Positions 33,424 to 42,634 of a stretch of DNA of 64,000 nucleotides are shown here, in pieces. The position numbers were made by a program, and so were the translations under genes. The notes beneath the pieces are model-generated. The model was not told the DNA's origin, searched no databases, and saw only the letters and a program-made list of their open reading frames with translations. The stretch covers positions 62,001-126,000 of the forward strand of contig NZ_JADDRL010000001.1 of assembly GCF_021538895.1 (NCBI RefSeq). Direction: 5' to 3'. The stretch comes from Streptomyces olivochromogenes. Lineage in GTDB: Bacteria > Actinomycetota > Actinomycetes > Streptomycetales > Streptomycetaceae. Positions within the stretch are counted from its first letter, which is position 1, and each line of letters opens with the position of its first letter.

Positions 33424-34767
33424 CTAGAGCGGCGGATCCTCGCTGGTCCAGCGGAAAGGCCGGGCGGGCCTTGGCGGTTGGTGGAACAGGGCCACGCCTT
33501 CTTTGATGCGGCCGGCCCTCATGAGGTGTGTGCCGAGGGCGGTCCGGTTGGCCGGGATGGTCGGGTCCAGGAGCGCGACGGCCCCCTCCGGGCGTCCGGC
33601 GTCGGAGAGCAGCTTCGCGAGGTTCTGTGCCTCGTACCAGCTCTTCGATTCAGGGCGTGCCCGGGCCTCTTCGATCGCTTGCTCCCTGCGACCGCAGGCA
33701 ACAAGGAGTTTGGTCCGTAGCCGGAAGAACTCGGCCTCTTCGGAGGCGAATTGGAGCTTGCGGTCATCGAGGTACGCCAAGCCGTCCTCAGCACGGCCCT
33801 GGTCGACGAACAGCGTGCACAGCGCGTCAACGACCCAGTCTTCATGGCCGCCGACCGAGCTCGGCAGGGAACGCAGCAGCTCGATCGCCTCTTCGCCGCG
33901 GCCATGACGGGCAAGGAGCCACGCGAGCCTCACCGCCGTGTTCGGTGAATCGTCCGGAGCGAGCGTTCCGTAGACGTCGATGGCGCCCGTCACGTCGCCG
34001 CGTCGCTCCAAGTACTCCGCGAGACATTGGGCGGCGTCGCCGAGGGGCTCGGTTGCCGCGTACTCCCGCAGCTCGTCGATCCGATCGTGTCGAGCCAGCA
34101 GATCGGCCAGTTGGTCACGGCCGTTGACGGATGTGATCTCCCGCGTCCGCAGTAGGGCTATCGCCTCGTCGGCCCTCCCCTGCCGCTCGCGCACGGTGGC
34201 CAGCAGGTCGATGGCATTGCTGAGTTTGGTGTTCCGGCCGCCGGAGTCCGGCCAGGCGGTCGGATCTCCTGCCTCGACGCGGGCGGCCAGCAGCGCGGCG
34301 GCCTCCTCCTCTCGCCCCAGATCGGCGGTCACCTCGACCAGGGCATCAGCGAGCAGCCAGTCGTCCAGGTGTGGCAGGAGCAGGTCGAATGCCTCATCGC
34401 CCCGGCCGTGCCGGGCGAGCAGCAGCGCGAAGTACTTCAGCGCCAACCGCCAGTCGGCCTGCATGTTCGAGCGGGAGACCGCGATCGCCTCGTCCACCCG
34501 CCCCCACCCTTCGAGCAACTCGGCGGCGCTGTGGGCCGCCTTCCACCAGCCCGTGGCGACGTAGCGGGCGAGCACTTCCAGGGCCGCGTCTCGCCGATCC
34601 TGGTCGGCCAGGATCCGCACCCACGCCTGCGCACAGAACCAGTCGCCGCCACGCGCCTCGTGTTCGACTTCGTCGAGATGGCCATGGTCGATGAGCCAGG
34701 AGACCAGGTGGGGCGGTATCCAGCCCTCGTGCGTACGGGCCTGGCGGTCGAGTTCGCCGGCGTTCAC
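33424..34767 (-). CDS. tetratricopeptide-like helical repeat protein
   Basis: A 447-residue cytosolic protein built from repeated helix pairs. ALLLARHGRGDEAFDLLLPH, LLATVRERQGRADEAIALLR, LAWLLARHGRGEEAIELLRS, LFVDQGRAEDGLAYLD and LLSDAGRPEGAVALL recur about every 34-40 residues, the TPR rhythm. It should act as a protein-binding scaffold. GTG start at 34767. It lies 90 bases upstream of the propeller gene and 36 bases downstream of the leucine-rich gene, all minus strand. Confidence 0.8.
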   Translation of the reverse strand: MNAGELDRQARTHEGWIPPHLVSWLIDHGHLDEVEHEARGGDWFCAQAWVRILADQDRRDAALEVLARYVATGWWKAAHSAAELLEGWGRVDEAIAVSRSNMQADWRLALKYFALLLARHGRGDEAFDLLLPHLDDWLLADALVEVTADLGREEEAAALLAARVEAGDPTAWPDSGGRNTKLSNAIDLLATVRERQGRADEAIALLRTREITSVNGRDQLADLLARHDRIDELREYAATEPLGDAAQCLAEYLERRGDVTGAIDVYGTLAPDDSPNTAVRLAWLLARHGRGEEAIELLRSLPSSVGGHEDWVVDALCTLFVDQGRAEDGLAYLDDRKLQFASEEAEFFRLRTKLLVACGRREQAIEEARARPESKSWYEAQNLAKLLSDAGRPEGAVALLDPTIPANRTALGTHLMRAGRIKEGVALFHQPPRPARPFRWTSEDPPL

Positions 34768-34803
34768 GACGACGCACCTTGGATCGGAGCAATGGTCTCG
34801 GAG

Positions 34804-35331
34804 TCACTCGCCGGCAGTCTTGAGCGTGCCGGTGACACGGAAGGCGTTCTCCGTGTGGAGACCGAGGCGGGATGCCCAGGTGAGGGCGTCGTCGAGGGTC
34901 GTGTTTGCGTCGGCCAGGCGGGCGGCGGTGAGTGTGGGTGGGACTTTTGCCTCGGTCAGGAGAGTGGTCCACTGACGGGCGGTGAGGGACAGGTAGCGGA
35001 GATCCAGCAGGTCGGCCAGGACGGACAGGTTGGGGACATCCGCTCCCGAGAGGTCGAGGCCCCGCAGGTGAGGGATGGTGCGGAGGGGAGTGATGTCGAC
35101 CGGGGCGGTGGTGGTCAGGTCGACGGATGTGAGGTGGGGGTGCGCTTCGAGGCTGGTCAGGTCGCCGTCGGCAAGAGTGACGCGGAGGGATTCGACGGGC
35201 AGTTCGCGTACGGGTGTCAGGTCGGCGGCGGTGGAGCGGTTGAGGTGGAGGCGGCGGAGCCGGGGAGCGGCGGTGAGCGGTGCGAGGTCGACGACGCCGG
35301 GCAGACGGTGGAGTCCACCGAGCCGGTCCAT
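34804..35331 (-). CDS. leucine-rich-repeat-like protein
   Basis: A 175-residue protein with repeated LxxLxL-type units: LAPLTAAPRLRRLHLNRSTA, LTPVRELPVESLRVTLADG, LTSLEAHPHLTSVDLTTTAP, ITPLRTIPHLRGLDLSGAD and LADLLDLRYLSL. The repeat length of about 22-24 residues suits an LRR fold. A non-repeat tail follows. It may be a shortened member, since it begins abruptly in a repeat. It heads a probable operon with the helical-repeat and propeller genes. Confidence 0.7.
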   Translation of the reverse strand: MDRLGGLHRLPGVVDLAPLTAAPRLRRLHLNRSTAADLTPVRELPVESLRVTLADGDLTSLEAHPHLTSVDLTTTAPVDITPLRTIPHLRGLDLSGADVPNLSVLADLLDLRYLSLTARQWTTLLTEAKVPPTLTAARLADANTTLDDALTWASRLGLHTENAFRVTGTLKTAGE

Positions 35332-36008
35332 CCCACGTCGTCACCTGCGTCCACCCGGGATCAGAGCCGGGCACTCCTCCGCAGGGCTTCCTCGTCGCCG
35401 TTTGATCCTTGCCGGGGTGGCCGTGTGAGTAAACCGATTTGCGGAGTCGGGCCGACGCGGGCGTTGCCGGAGGTCAGGTCCACTCTTGCGCGGCGGCGCG
35501 CTTGCCCTTGCCGGAGAAGATGCCTGCCGAGCGAAGCGCGCCGGCGCCATGAGCGGGTCGGCGACGGGGACTCCGTGGACCAGTTCGGGTGTGCGCTGGA
35601 AGGCGACGGCCTCAGTTGCCGCTCTGGGGGCGGTCCAGGCGCCGGCCACCGGATCCACTCGGTGCCGGGCGCAGACCGCTTCAACGAGTGAGCGCGGGCA
35701 GTTCTCCTCGCCCCGCAACACATGCGGCAGCACGCGCACGGCGTCGTATCCAAGGCACGCGGCGGATCTTACTCAGCCACCCCACGTCGATGCGGGGAGT
35801 CATCGCCAGGGTGGAGGTGGAGGTTGCGTCGGCCGAGGCAGTTGTCCACCCGCAGTGAGCGACAAAGCGCACACATGACAAAGGCAAGGAGATCTGACTC
35901 CTTGCCACTCTCAACTTATAGCGCACCGGGGGGCTTGCGGCAAGGCCCCGGTCATGCCGCAGGATGGTCGGCCGAAGCCAGAACCTGCGGATATGGGGGA
36001 TTTACGAT
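35332..36008. other. 677-base gap with decayed coding remnants
   Basis: The minus strand shows protein-like pieces in two frames. One reads MTPRIDVGWLSKIRRVPWIR (near 35800-35745), the next frame reads VLPHVLRGEENCPRSLVEAV and VAFQRTPELVHGVPVADPL (35739-35540). They may be parts of one broken gene of unknown family. A perfect hairpin follows at 35883-35906. Confidence 0.3.
35883..35906. terminator. perfect 9-bp hairpin
   Basis: GGCAAGGAG (35883-35891) pairs with CTCCTTGCC (35898-35906) around ATCTGA. It lies in an A/T-richer stretch about 100 bases before the glycosyltransferase start. It could end leftover transcription from the left or be an operator. Confidence 0.45.
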
Positions 36009-37244
36009 ATGCGTGTGGTGTTGTCGACGTGGGGATCGCGCGGGGACGTCGAGCCGGTGGCGGGACTCGCGGTGGCGTTGCGCGGACTCGGTGCGGAGGT
36101 GCGGGTGTGCGCGCCGCCGGACGAGGAGTTCGTGGCGCTGCTGGCTCGTGTCGGCCTGCCGCTGGTACCGCTCGGCCCGACGGTGCGCTCCGTGGTGGCC
36201 GGGGAGAGGCCGCCGTCGGCGGGATACGCGTTCCAGCTCGCGGCCGAACTGGTCGCCGCGCGGTTCGAGACGCTCACCGCGGCGGCCGAGGGATGTGACG
36301 CGCTGCTGGCGACCGGCCTGATGCCGTCCGGCGCACGGTCGGTGGCCGAGAATCTGGGCATCCGCTATGCGTTCGCGTGCTTCCACACGCTCGGTCTGCC
36401 GTCGAGCCATTTCCCTCCGGGCCGGCGGCCGGGTCGGCAGTCCCCACCGGAGGAGACGGACCTCAAGGTGCTGTGGGAGCAGGACGCCCAGCGCGTGAAC
36501 GACCTTTACGGCAAGGCGGAGAACAGCCATCGAGCGGCGCTCGGCATGCCACCGGTGGACAACGTTCGTGACTACGTCTTCACCGACCGGCCGTGGCTGG
36601 CTGCGGAGCCGGGCCTGGTTCCGTGGGAGAACATGACGGACCTCGACCTCGTGCAGTCCGGACCGTGGATCCTGCCGGACGAGCGCCCGCTCCCCGAGGA
36701 ACTGGAGGCGTTCCTGGACGCCGGTGCACCGCCGGTGTACGTGGGCTTCGGCAGCATGGCCATGCACACCTCGGCGGACGTCGCCCGGGTGGCCATCGAG
36801 GCGGTCCGCGCGCAGGGCCGACGCGTCCTGCTCGCCCGTGGCTGGGCCGAGCTGGCCCTTGTCGACGACCGGGACGACTGCTTCGTCGTCGGTGAGGTCA
36901 ACCAGCAGGCACTGTTCGGCCGGGTGGCCGCCGTCGTGCACCACGGCGGCGCCGGCACCACGACGACGGCCGCGCAGGCAGGCGCGCCTCAGCTGGTGGT
37001 GCCCCAGATCGCGGACCAGCCGTACTGGGCCGCCCGGGTGGCCGAGTTGGGCATCGGCGCGGCACACGACGGTCCGACGCCGACCTTCGACTCCCTGTCG
37101 GCCGCGCTCACCACGGTCCTGACCCCCGAGACCGGCGCGCGGGCGCGGGCCGCGGCCGACGCGATGAGCACGGACGGGGCGACGGTCGCCGCGCAGAGGC
37201 TCATCGACACGATCAGCGGGGAAAGGCCGCCCGCATCGGCGTGA
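36009..37244 (+). CDS. GT1-family glycosyltransferase (vancosaminyltransferase-like)
   Basis: A 411-residue GT-B enzyme that should move an activated sugar to a small-molecule acceptor. The N-terminus MRVVLSTWGSRGDVEPVAGL is the signature of natural-product and sterol GT1 enzymes. The C-terminal half has PVYVGFGSMAM, then VVHHGGAGTTTTAAQAGAPQ and IADQPYWAARVAELG, the nucleotide-sugar loop. GGGGGA lies 8 bases before the ATG. No sugar-biosynthesis or natural-product genes surround it, so it may be a resistance or stray tailoring enzyme. Confidence 0.92.
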   Translation: MRVVLSTWGSRGDVEPVAGLAVALRGLGAEVRVCAPPDEEFVALLARVGLPLVPLGPTVRSVVAGERPPSAGYAFQLAAELVAARFETLTAAAEGCDALLATGLMPSGARSVAENLGIRYAFACFHTLGLPSSHFPPGRRPGRQSPPEETDLKVLWEQDAQRVNDLYGKAENSHRAALGMPPVDNVRDYVFTDRPWLAAEPGLVPWENMTDLDLVQSGPWILPDERPLPEELEAFLDAGAPPVYVGFGSMAMHTSADVARVAIEAVRAQGRRVLLARGWAELALVDDRDDCFVVGEVNQQALFGRVAAVVHHGGAGTTTTAAQAGAPQLVVPQIADQPYWAARVAELGIGAAHDGPTPTFDSLSAALTTVLTPETGARARAAADAMSTDGATVAAQRLIDTISGERPPASA

Positions 37245-37307
37245 ACCACGCGGAGAGCCGAGCGCCACGACCGTAGCCACACCCGATCCGGGCCCATTCG
37301 GGAACCA

Positions 37308-37327
37308 ATTGGGGCCCCATTGGGGCC
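37308..37327. repeat. direct repeat of ATTGGGGCC at 11-bp spacing
   Basis: ATTGGGGCC occurs at 37308-37316 and 37319-37327, one helical turn apart, around the palindrome TGGGGCCCCA (37310-37319). It sits about 105 bases before the TelA operon and could be a regulator site. Confidence 0.5.
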
Positions 37328-37432
37328 AACCCCCGGAGCAGCCCGCTCCGGTTGCATATCGGGAATGGCCGATTACCTGCTGTTCACCCGGGACACCCGG
37401 GAACGTGGAATTCCGGGAGCACGCTCCCCGGC

Positions 37433-38518
37433 GTGAGACGTATCGCAGGAATAGTCCTCGCGGTTCTGCTGATCGGTGGCGTGGTGGCCGCCGTCGTCGC
37501 AGGCCGACAAGGTGAGGACAAGGGCACGGCAACGAAGACCGTGCGCGGAGTGATCGGATCGGAGAAGGCCGACTTCTTCGCCGATCCCGACGTGGTGAAG
37601 GCCCTCGCCGCCAAGGGCTTCACCGTGAAGGCGGAGGCCTCCGGGTCCTGGGCCATGGACGGCCTGGACCTCAAGGGGTACGACTTCACCTTCCCGTCCA
37701 GCAAGGCGCCCGCCGACCAGTTGGCCGCCAAGTACCACGTGCAGGAGCCGCTCCCCCGGCCCTTCTACTCCCCTCTCGTGGTCCTGGCCCACCACAACGC
37801 CGTCGACGTGCTGGCCGCCAACGGTCTGGCGACGCTCGACGGGAAGAGCCGGGGCACCCTGAAGATGGGCGCCTACCTCGACGCCGCCCGGCACAACCGC
37901 ACCTGGCAGCAGCTCAAGGGAGCCTCCGGACACGGAGAGTTGACCGGCACGCTGTACATCGCGAGCACCGACCCCGAGACCTCCAACTCGGGCGCGCTGT
38001 ACCTCGCCGCCGCCTCCTACGTGGCGAACGGCGGCAAGGTGGCTGCCGGCAAGGCGGACATCGACCGCACCGCTCCCCTGCTGCACCAACTCGTCAGCGT
38101 CCAGGGCGCCCAGCAGTCCAGCACGGACGCGGTGTTCCGGGACTTCATCAGCGGCGCCGGAAACCCGCCGGTGCTCGTGTACGAGTCGCAGGTCGCCTCG
38201 CTGCTCGCCGAACAGCAGCCCAGCTCGGACACGGACGACCTCGTGGTGCTCTACCCGGACACCACGGTCAACAGCGACCACACCGTCGTACCACTCGACG
38301 CGAACGGCCGCGCACTCGGCGAACTCCTCAGCACCGACCCGACCCTGCGCAAGCTCGCCGTCCGGCACGGATTCCGGCCGCAGGGCGATGCCGGTGAGTT
38401 CGTCGCGGCCACCAAGGACCGCACCGCCTACCTCAACCAGAAGCTGACCGGCGTCCGGCAGGCGCCCGTGCCCACCTCCGCGGTGCTGCACGAGATGGCC
38501 CGCCGGGCGCGCGGATGA
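37433..38518 (+). CDS. membrane-anchored binding-protein-like protein of the TelA operon
   Basis: A 361-residue protein. One N-terminal membrane segment (IAGIVLAVLLIGGVVAAVVAG) is followed by an exported domain resembling periplasmic solute-binding proteins. It shows VRGVIGSEKADFFADPDVVK, then LKGYDFTFPSSKAPADQLA and TGTLYIASTDPETSNSGALY, the typical extracellular binding-protein hinge, and PPVLVYESQVASLL. The GTG at 37433 is the best start. Its stop overlaps telA (ATGA). The ligand is unknown. Confidence 0.75.
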   Translation: MRRIAGIVLAVLLIGGVVAAVVAGRQGEDKGTATKTVRGVIGSEKADFFADPDVVKALAAKGFTVKAEASGSWAMDGLDLKGYDFTFPSSKAPADQLAAKYHVQEPLPRPFYSPLVVLAHHNAVDVLAANGLATLDGKSRGTLKMGAYLDAARHNRTWQQLKGASGHGELTGTLYIASTDPETSNSGALYLAAASYVANGGKVAAGKADIDRTAPLLHQLVSVQGAQQSSTDAVFRDFISGAGNPPVLVYESQVASLLAEQQPSSDTDDLVVLYPDTTVNSDHTVVPLDANGRALGELLSTDPTLRKLAVRHGFRPQGDAGEFVAATKDRTAYLNQKLTGVRQAPVPTSAVLHEMARRARG

Positions 38519-39738
38519 CGGGGGATCAGCACATGACCAGCAGCGACAACCAGTTCACACTCACACCGCCGAGCGACAGCGAGTTCGCCCTCACCCCGCC
38601 CGAGGCCGTCACGCCCGTGCCGCGGGAGAAGGCCGGCGGACTCGTGCCCGTCGACGACAGCGTCCGTACGGACATGGCCCGCAAGGCCACCGCCTATGTT
38701 GAGGGACTTGCCCAACTCGACGCCCGCTCGCCCGAGTTCGCGGGCAAGGTCGGTGAGATCACCGCCCTCGGCTCCGGCGAGATGCGCGCCGCCACCGCCC
38801 AGTCCAACCGCATGCTGGAGCGGACCCTGCGCAGCCTGCCCGACAAGGGCGGGGACGCCCAGTCGAAGGTCGCCGGCTCGCTCGTGGAACTGCGCCGGGT
38901 CGTGGAGGATCTGGACCCGCGCGACATGCCCGCGAGCAAGGGCCGCAAGTTCCTCTCCAAGCTCCCCGGCGGCAACAAGTTGCGCGACCACGTCGCCAAG
39001 TACGCCTCCGCACAGGGCACCCTCAACAAGATCGTGGGTTCGCTGCGCGGCGGACAGGACGAACTGCGCCGGGACAACGCCGCGTTGCAGACCGAGCGGG
39101 TCCGGCTGTGGGAGACCATGGGCAAGCTCCAGGAGTACGTGGTCCTCACGCAGGCCCTCGACACAGCCGTCGAGCAGCACATCTCCGGCGTCGGGGCGGG
39201 CGACCCCGAGGCCGCCGACACGCTCCGCGCCGACGTGCTCTTCCCGGTGCGGCAGAAGCACCAGGACCTGCTCACCCAGCTCGCCGTGTGCGCACAGGGC
39301 TACCTCGCCATGGACGTCGTACGCCGCAACAACGACGAGCTGATCAAGGGCGTCGAGCGGGCCGCCACGACCACCGTCTCGGCGCTGCGCATCTCCGTGA
39401 TGCTGGCCTCCGCGCTCGACAACCAGAAGAAGGTCGTCGAGCAGGTCAACGCCCTGCGCGGCACCACCGAGGACCTCATCCGGGGGAACGCGGAGATGCT
39501 CGCCACGCAGAGCGGCGAGATCCAGCGCATCGCCGCGGACCCGGCCGTGGGCGCGGAGACGCTGCGCTCGGCGTTCCAGCAGATCTACCGCACCCTCGAC
39601 GCGATCGACACCTACAAGGTGCAGGCGACGGAGGCGATGGCTTCGACGGTCCAGTCCCTGACGGACGAACTGCACAACGCGAGCGCCTACCTGGAGCGCA
39701 GCCGGTCGCAGAACGCGCTGGACGGTGGCCTCGCATGA
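38515..39738 (+). CDS. telA: TelA-type toxic anion resistance protein
   Basis: A 407-residue cytosolic, mostly alpha-helical protein of the TelA/KlaA family. Marks include LDPRDMPASKGRKFLSKLPG, KLRDHVAKYASAQGTLNKIV, LQEYVVLTQALDTAVEQHIS and RRNNDELIKGVERAATTTVS. Members are tied to tellurite resistance and, more widely, to Ter-type stress systems at the membrane. The N-terminal 45 residues are Pro-rich and repeat FTLTPPSDSEFALTPP. It overlaps both neighbours by four bases, so the operon is translationally coupled. Confidence 0.9.
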   Translation: MTGDQHMTSSDNQFTLTPPSDSEFALTPPEAVTPVPREKAGGLVPVDDSVRTDMARKATAYVEGLAQLDARSPEFAGKVGEITALGSGEMRAATAQSNRMLERTLRSLPDKGGDAQSKVAGSLVELRRVVEDLDPRDMPASKGRKFLSKLPGGNKLRDHVAKYASAQGTLNKIVGSLRGGQDELRRDNAALQTERVRLWETMGKLQEYVVLTQALDTAVEQHISGVGAGDPEAADTLRADVLFPVRQKHQDLLTQLAVCAQGYLAMDVVRRNNDELIKGVERAATTTVSALRISVMLASALDNQKKVVEQVNALRGTTEDLIRGNAEMLATQSGEIQRIAADPAVGAETLRSAFQQIYRTLDAIDTYKVQATEAMASTVQSLTDELHNASAYLERSRSQNALDGGLA

Positions 39739-41279
39739 CGAGACGCACCGCAAGCGCACTGGCCCTGCTCGCCACGACCGCCGCGCTCCTGACCGCCTGT
39801 ACGTCGGAGAAGGACCAGGACGACTCGACCGCGCCGAAGCCCGGCACGCTGCGGATCCTCGCCTCCAGCGAACTCAGCGACATGACCGCCGTCTTCGACC
39901 GCGTCCGCAAGGACACCGGCGTCACCATCCGCCCCACCTACATGGGCACCCTGGACGCCGTCGACCTGCTCGCCAAGGGCAAGGCCGACGGCGCGTACGA
40001 CGCGCTGTGGCTGTCCTCGGACGACTATCTGCGGCTGCGCCCCGACGCGGCGAAGAAGGTGCTCTCCGAGACGCCGGTCATGTCGAGCCCGGTCGCCATC
40101 GGCGTCAAGCAGGCCACCGTCCAGGCCCTCGGCTGGAAGCCCAAGGAGGTCACCTGGTCGCAGATCGAGCAGGCCGTCCAGGACGGAAAGCTGACCTACG
40201 GGATGACCGACCCGGCCCGCTCCAACTCCGGCTTCTCCACCCTCGTCTCGGTCGCCTCCGCCCTCTCCGGCGCGCAGTCCGCGCTGACGGACGCGGACGT
40301 CGCCAAGGCCACGCCGAGGCTGAAGAAGTTCTTCAAGGGACAGAAGCTGACGTCGGGTTCGTCGGGCTGGCTGGCCAGCGCCTACAAGCGGCGCGGCAAC
40401 GTCGACGCCCTGCTCAACTACGAGTCCGTCCTCAAGGGCATCCCGGGCCTGACCGTGATACGCCCCAAGGACGGCGTCGTCACCGCCGACTACCCGCTGT
40501 CCTCACTCACCGCGAGCGACGCCCGCACCCGCGAGGACGTCCGCAAGGTGACGGAGGACCTGCGCACCACCACCGTGCAACAGCTCATCACCGACACCAC
40601 CCACCGCCGCCCGGTCGTCGCCTCGGTGGCGCCCGCGTCCGGCCTGGACACCAGCCGTCGGCGCGAACTGCCCTTCCCCGGCAGCCGTTCCGTCGCCGAC
40701 GGACTCCTCGACTCCTACGAGAACGAGCTCCGCCGCCCCTCCCGCACGGTCTACGTCCTCGACACGTCGGGCTCGATGAAGGGCGACCGGCTCGCGGCGC
40801 TGAAGAAGTCGCTCACCGACCTCACCGGCGACTTCCACGAACGCGAGGAGGTCACGCTGATGGCGTTCGGCTCGGACGTGAAGAGCGTGCGCAGGCACGT
40901 CGTGGACCCCAAGGACCCGAAGACCGGACTGGACGCCATCCGGCGGGACACCGAGGCCCTCGACGCCGACGGCAACACCGCGATCTACACCTCGCTGGAG
41001 AAGGCGTACGACCATCTCGGCGCCGGACGCGACACGTTCACCTCGATCGTGCTGATGACCGACGGCGAGAACACGGCCGGCGCGAAGGCCGGCGACTTCG
41101 ACGACTTCTACCGCCGGCTCACCGGCACCCGGCGGGACACCCCCGTCTTCCCGATCGTCTTCGGCGACTCCGACCGCTCCGAGCTGGCCCACATCGCCGA
41201 CCTGACCGGCGGCCGTCTCTTCGACGCCCAGAAGGGCTCGCTGGACGGCGCCTTCGAGGAGATCCGTGGCTACCAGTAA
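39735..41279 (+). CDS. lipoprotein with substrate-binding and von Willebrand factor A domains
   Basis: A 514-residue exported lipoprotein. Lipobox LLTAC (Cys about residue 21). A solute-binding-like domain spans about 35-315 (RILASSELSDMTAVFDRVRK, DALWLSSDDYLRL, GMTDPARSNSGFSTL). A vWA domain spans about 335-510, with the metal-ion MIDAS motif DTSGSMKGD and MTDGEN. The combination suggests a surface adhesion or sensing protein whose vWA part binds a partner through metal. It overlaps telA by four bases and the next gene by 14. Confidence 0.88.
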   Translation: MTRRTASALALLATTAALLTACTSEKDQDDSTAPKPGTLRILASSELSDMTAVFDRVRKDTGVTIRPTYMGTLDAVDLLAKGKADGAYDALWLSSDDYLRLRPDAAKKVLSETPVMSSPVAIGVKQATVQALGWKPKEVTWSQIEQAVQDGKLTYGMTDPARSNSGFSTLVSVASALSGAQSALTDADVAKATPRLKKFFKGQKLTSGSSGWLASAYKRRGNVDALLNYESVLKGIPGLTVIRPKDGVVTADYPLSSLTASDARTREDVRKVTEDLRTTTVQQLITDTTHRRPVVASVAPASGLDTSRRRELPFPGSRSVADGLLDSYENELRRPSRTVYVLDTSGSMKGDRLAALKKSLTDLTGDFHEREEVTLMAFGSDVKSVRRHVVDPKDPKTGLDAIRRDTEALDADGNTAIYTSLEKAYDHLGAGRDTFTSIVLMTDGENTAGAKAGDFDDFYRRLTGTRRDTPVFPIVFGDSDRSELAHIADLTGGRLFDAQKGSLDGAFEEIRGYQ

Positions 41280-41865
41280 GGTCCTCGGCTACCTGGAGTC
41301 CCGCAAGAACCTCGCGGGCGGCACCTGCGGCCTGCTCGGCCTGGTGCTGACCTTCACCGGGGTGGCGGGCCCGTACTGGCCCGTCGTGGTGGCCGGTCTC
41401 TACGGCGCGGGCGCCCTGATCGCCCCGCCGGAACGTCCGGCGCCGCCCGACTTCCCGGACCCCTCGGCCCAACTGGGCGCGGTGCGCAAGGACTTCGCCA
41501 AGCTCGGCACCTATCTCGCCGACGTCGACCTGCCACCGGCGCTCCGCACCCGGGTCACCGAACTGACCGAACTGCTGGGCGCTCTGCTGGATCCCGGCTG
41601 GGTCGCCGAGGTGCTCGCCCAGGACCCCGAGGCCGTACACACCCTGTCCCGGGCCGTACGGCAGGACATCCCCGAGGCCGTCGACACCTTCGTACGAACC
41701 CGATGGTGGACCCGCCTTACCCCGGGCACCGAGCCGCCCGAGCAGCATCTGGACCGTCAGCTCACCCTGCTGCGCGAGGAGGCCGAACACCTCGCGTCGG
41801 CACTGCGCGACACGGAGGCCCGACGCCAGGAGACACATACGCGGTACCTGGAGGACCGTTCGTAG
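41266..41865 (+). CDS. small membrane protein of the TelA operon
   Basis: A 199-residue protein with two close membrane segments (NLAGGTCGLLGLVLTFTG and PYWPVVVAGLYGAGALI, about residues 15-52) and a long cytosolic helical tail (LGAVRKDFAKLGTYLADVDL through LRDTEARRQETHTRYLEDR). The tail looks coiled and may contact TelA. GTG start at 41266 lies within the vWA gene, so translation is coupled. The family is not recognised. Confidence 0.7.
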   Translation: MATSKVLGYLESRKNLAGGTCGLLGLVLTFTGVAGPYWPVVVAGLYGAGALIAPPERPAPPDFPDPSAQLGAVRKDFAKLGTYLADVDLPPALRTRVTELTELLGALLDPGWVAEVLAQDPEAVHTLSRAVRQDIPEAVDTFVRTRWWTRLTPGTEPPEQHLDRQLTLLREEAEHLASALRDTEARRQETHTRYLEDRS

Positions 41866-41867
41866 TA

Positions 41868-41883
41868 GGCGCGACTGCGCGCC
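41868..41883. terminator. short hairpin after the TelA operon
   Basis: GGCGCG (41868-41873) pairs with CGCGCC (41878-41883) around ACTG, three bases after the operon's last stop. It faces the end of the convergent peptidase gene. Confidence 0.4.
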
Positions 41884-41911
41884 GGCAGCGCGGACAGAGC
41901 AACGAAACTGT

Positions 41912-42634
41912 TCAGCGCGTTTCGACGAGCGCGCGACACGGCATGGCTCGCTCGTCGACTCCGAGGTCCCCGTCTCGCTCCACCCGATACAGACGGGCCC
42001 TTGGTGAGCGGGTCACCGCGTCGGCCAACAGTCCATCGGTGAAGAGGGCACCGACGCCGTCCTCCAACGCCCAACCGCCTGACAGCGAACCGGTTGCCAC
42101 GGCTGCTCGGTAGGAGGAGCGGCGACCCGGTTCGCTGTCGTAGTGGGGACAGACCGAGCCGGACAGCAGACCCAACCCGTCCGGCAGAAACGTCAGCGGT
42201 CCGAAGGAGTCCGTGTGCGAGCCTTCGGCCCAGCAGTTGGCGCCCGCGCTGATACCGCACAGCAGGGTTCCGCGATCGTAGGCCTCGCACAGCATTCGGT
42301 CCACGCCGTGCGTGCGCCAAACCGCCAGCAGGTTCGCGGTGTTGCCGCCACCTACGTAGACGACATCTTGAGAGAGCAGGAACGTTCGCAGGGCGTCGTC
42401 ATCGAGTTCCCGCCGGAACAGCGACAGGACGCTTGGCTCACAGTCGCGTGCCTGGAACGCGGTGAGAAATTGCTCGATGTAGGCGGGGGCATCGCCGCTG
42501 GCCGTTGGGACGAAGCACACCTTAGGCCGGGAGGTGCGCACATGGCCGAGCATCCAGTCGTCCAACAGACCATCGTCATCGGTGGAGAAGCCGCCGCCTA
42601 GGAGAGCCAGATGACGTTCGGGGCTGTCGGACAC
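41912..42634 (-). CDS. peptidase E-like protein (S51)
   Basis: A 240-residue class-I-glutamine-amidotransferase-like hydrolase. The nucleophile elbow CGISAGANCW (Ser about residue 131) is typical of the dipeptidase E family. HLALLGGGFSTDDDG, PKVCFVPTASGDAP and VVYVGGGNTANLLAVW complete the pattern. It should cleave Asp-X dipeptides or a related compound in the cytosol. The GTG start at 42634 has AAGGAG 7 bases upstream. Confidence 0.88.
   Translation of the reverse strand: MSDSPERHLALLGGGFSTDDDGLLDDWMLGHVRTSRPKVCFVPTASGDAPAYIEQFLTAFQARDCEPSVLSLFRRELDDDALRTFLLSQDVVYVGGGNTANLLAVWRTHGVDRMLCEAYDRGTLLCGISAGANCWAEGSHTDSFGPLTFLPDGLGLLSGSVCPHYDSEPGRRSSYRAAVATGSLSGGWALEDGVGALFTDGLLADAVTRSPRARLYRVERDGDLGVDERAMPCRALVETR

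Noticed and set aside
36009..37244. Possible natural-product cluster around the glycosyltransferase
   Set aside because: No polyketide, peptide-synthetase, terpene or sugar-nucleotide genes lie nearby. The P450 at 24990 is 10 kb away with unrelated genes between.
39725..41350. 541-codon plus-strand frame overlapping the vWA lipoprotein gene
   Set aside because: Arg/Pro/His-rich translation with no motif; the overlapping frame has a lipobox, a binding domain and MIDAS motifs.
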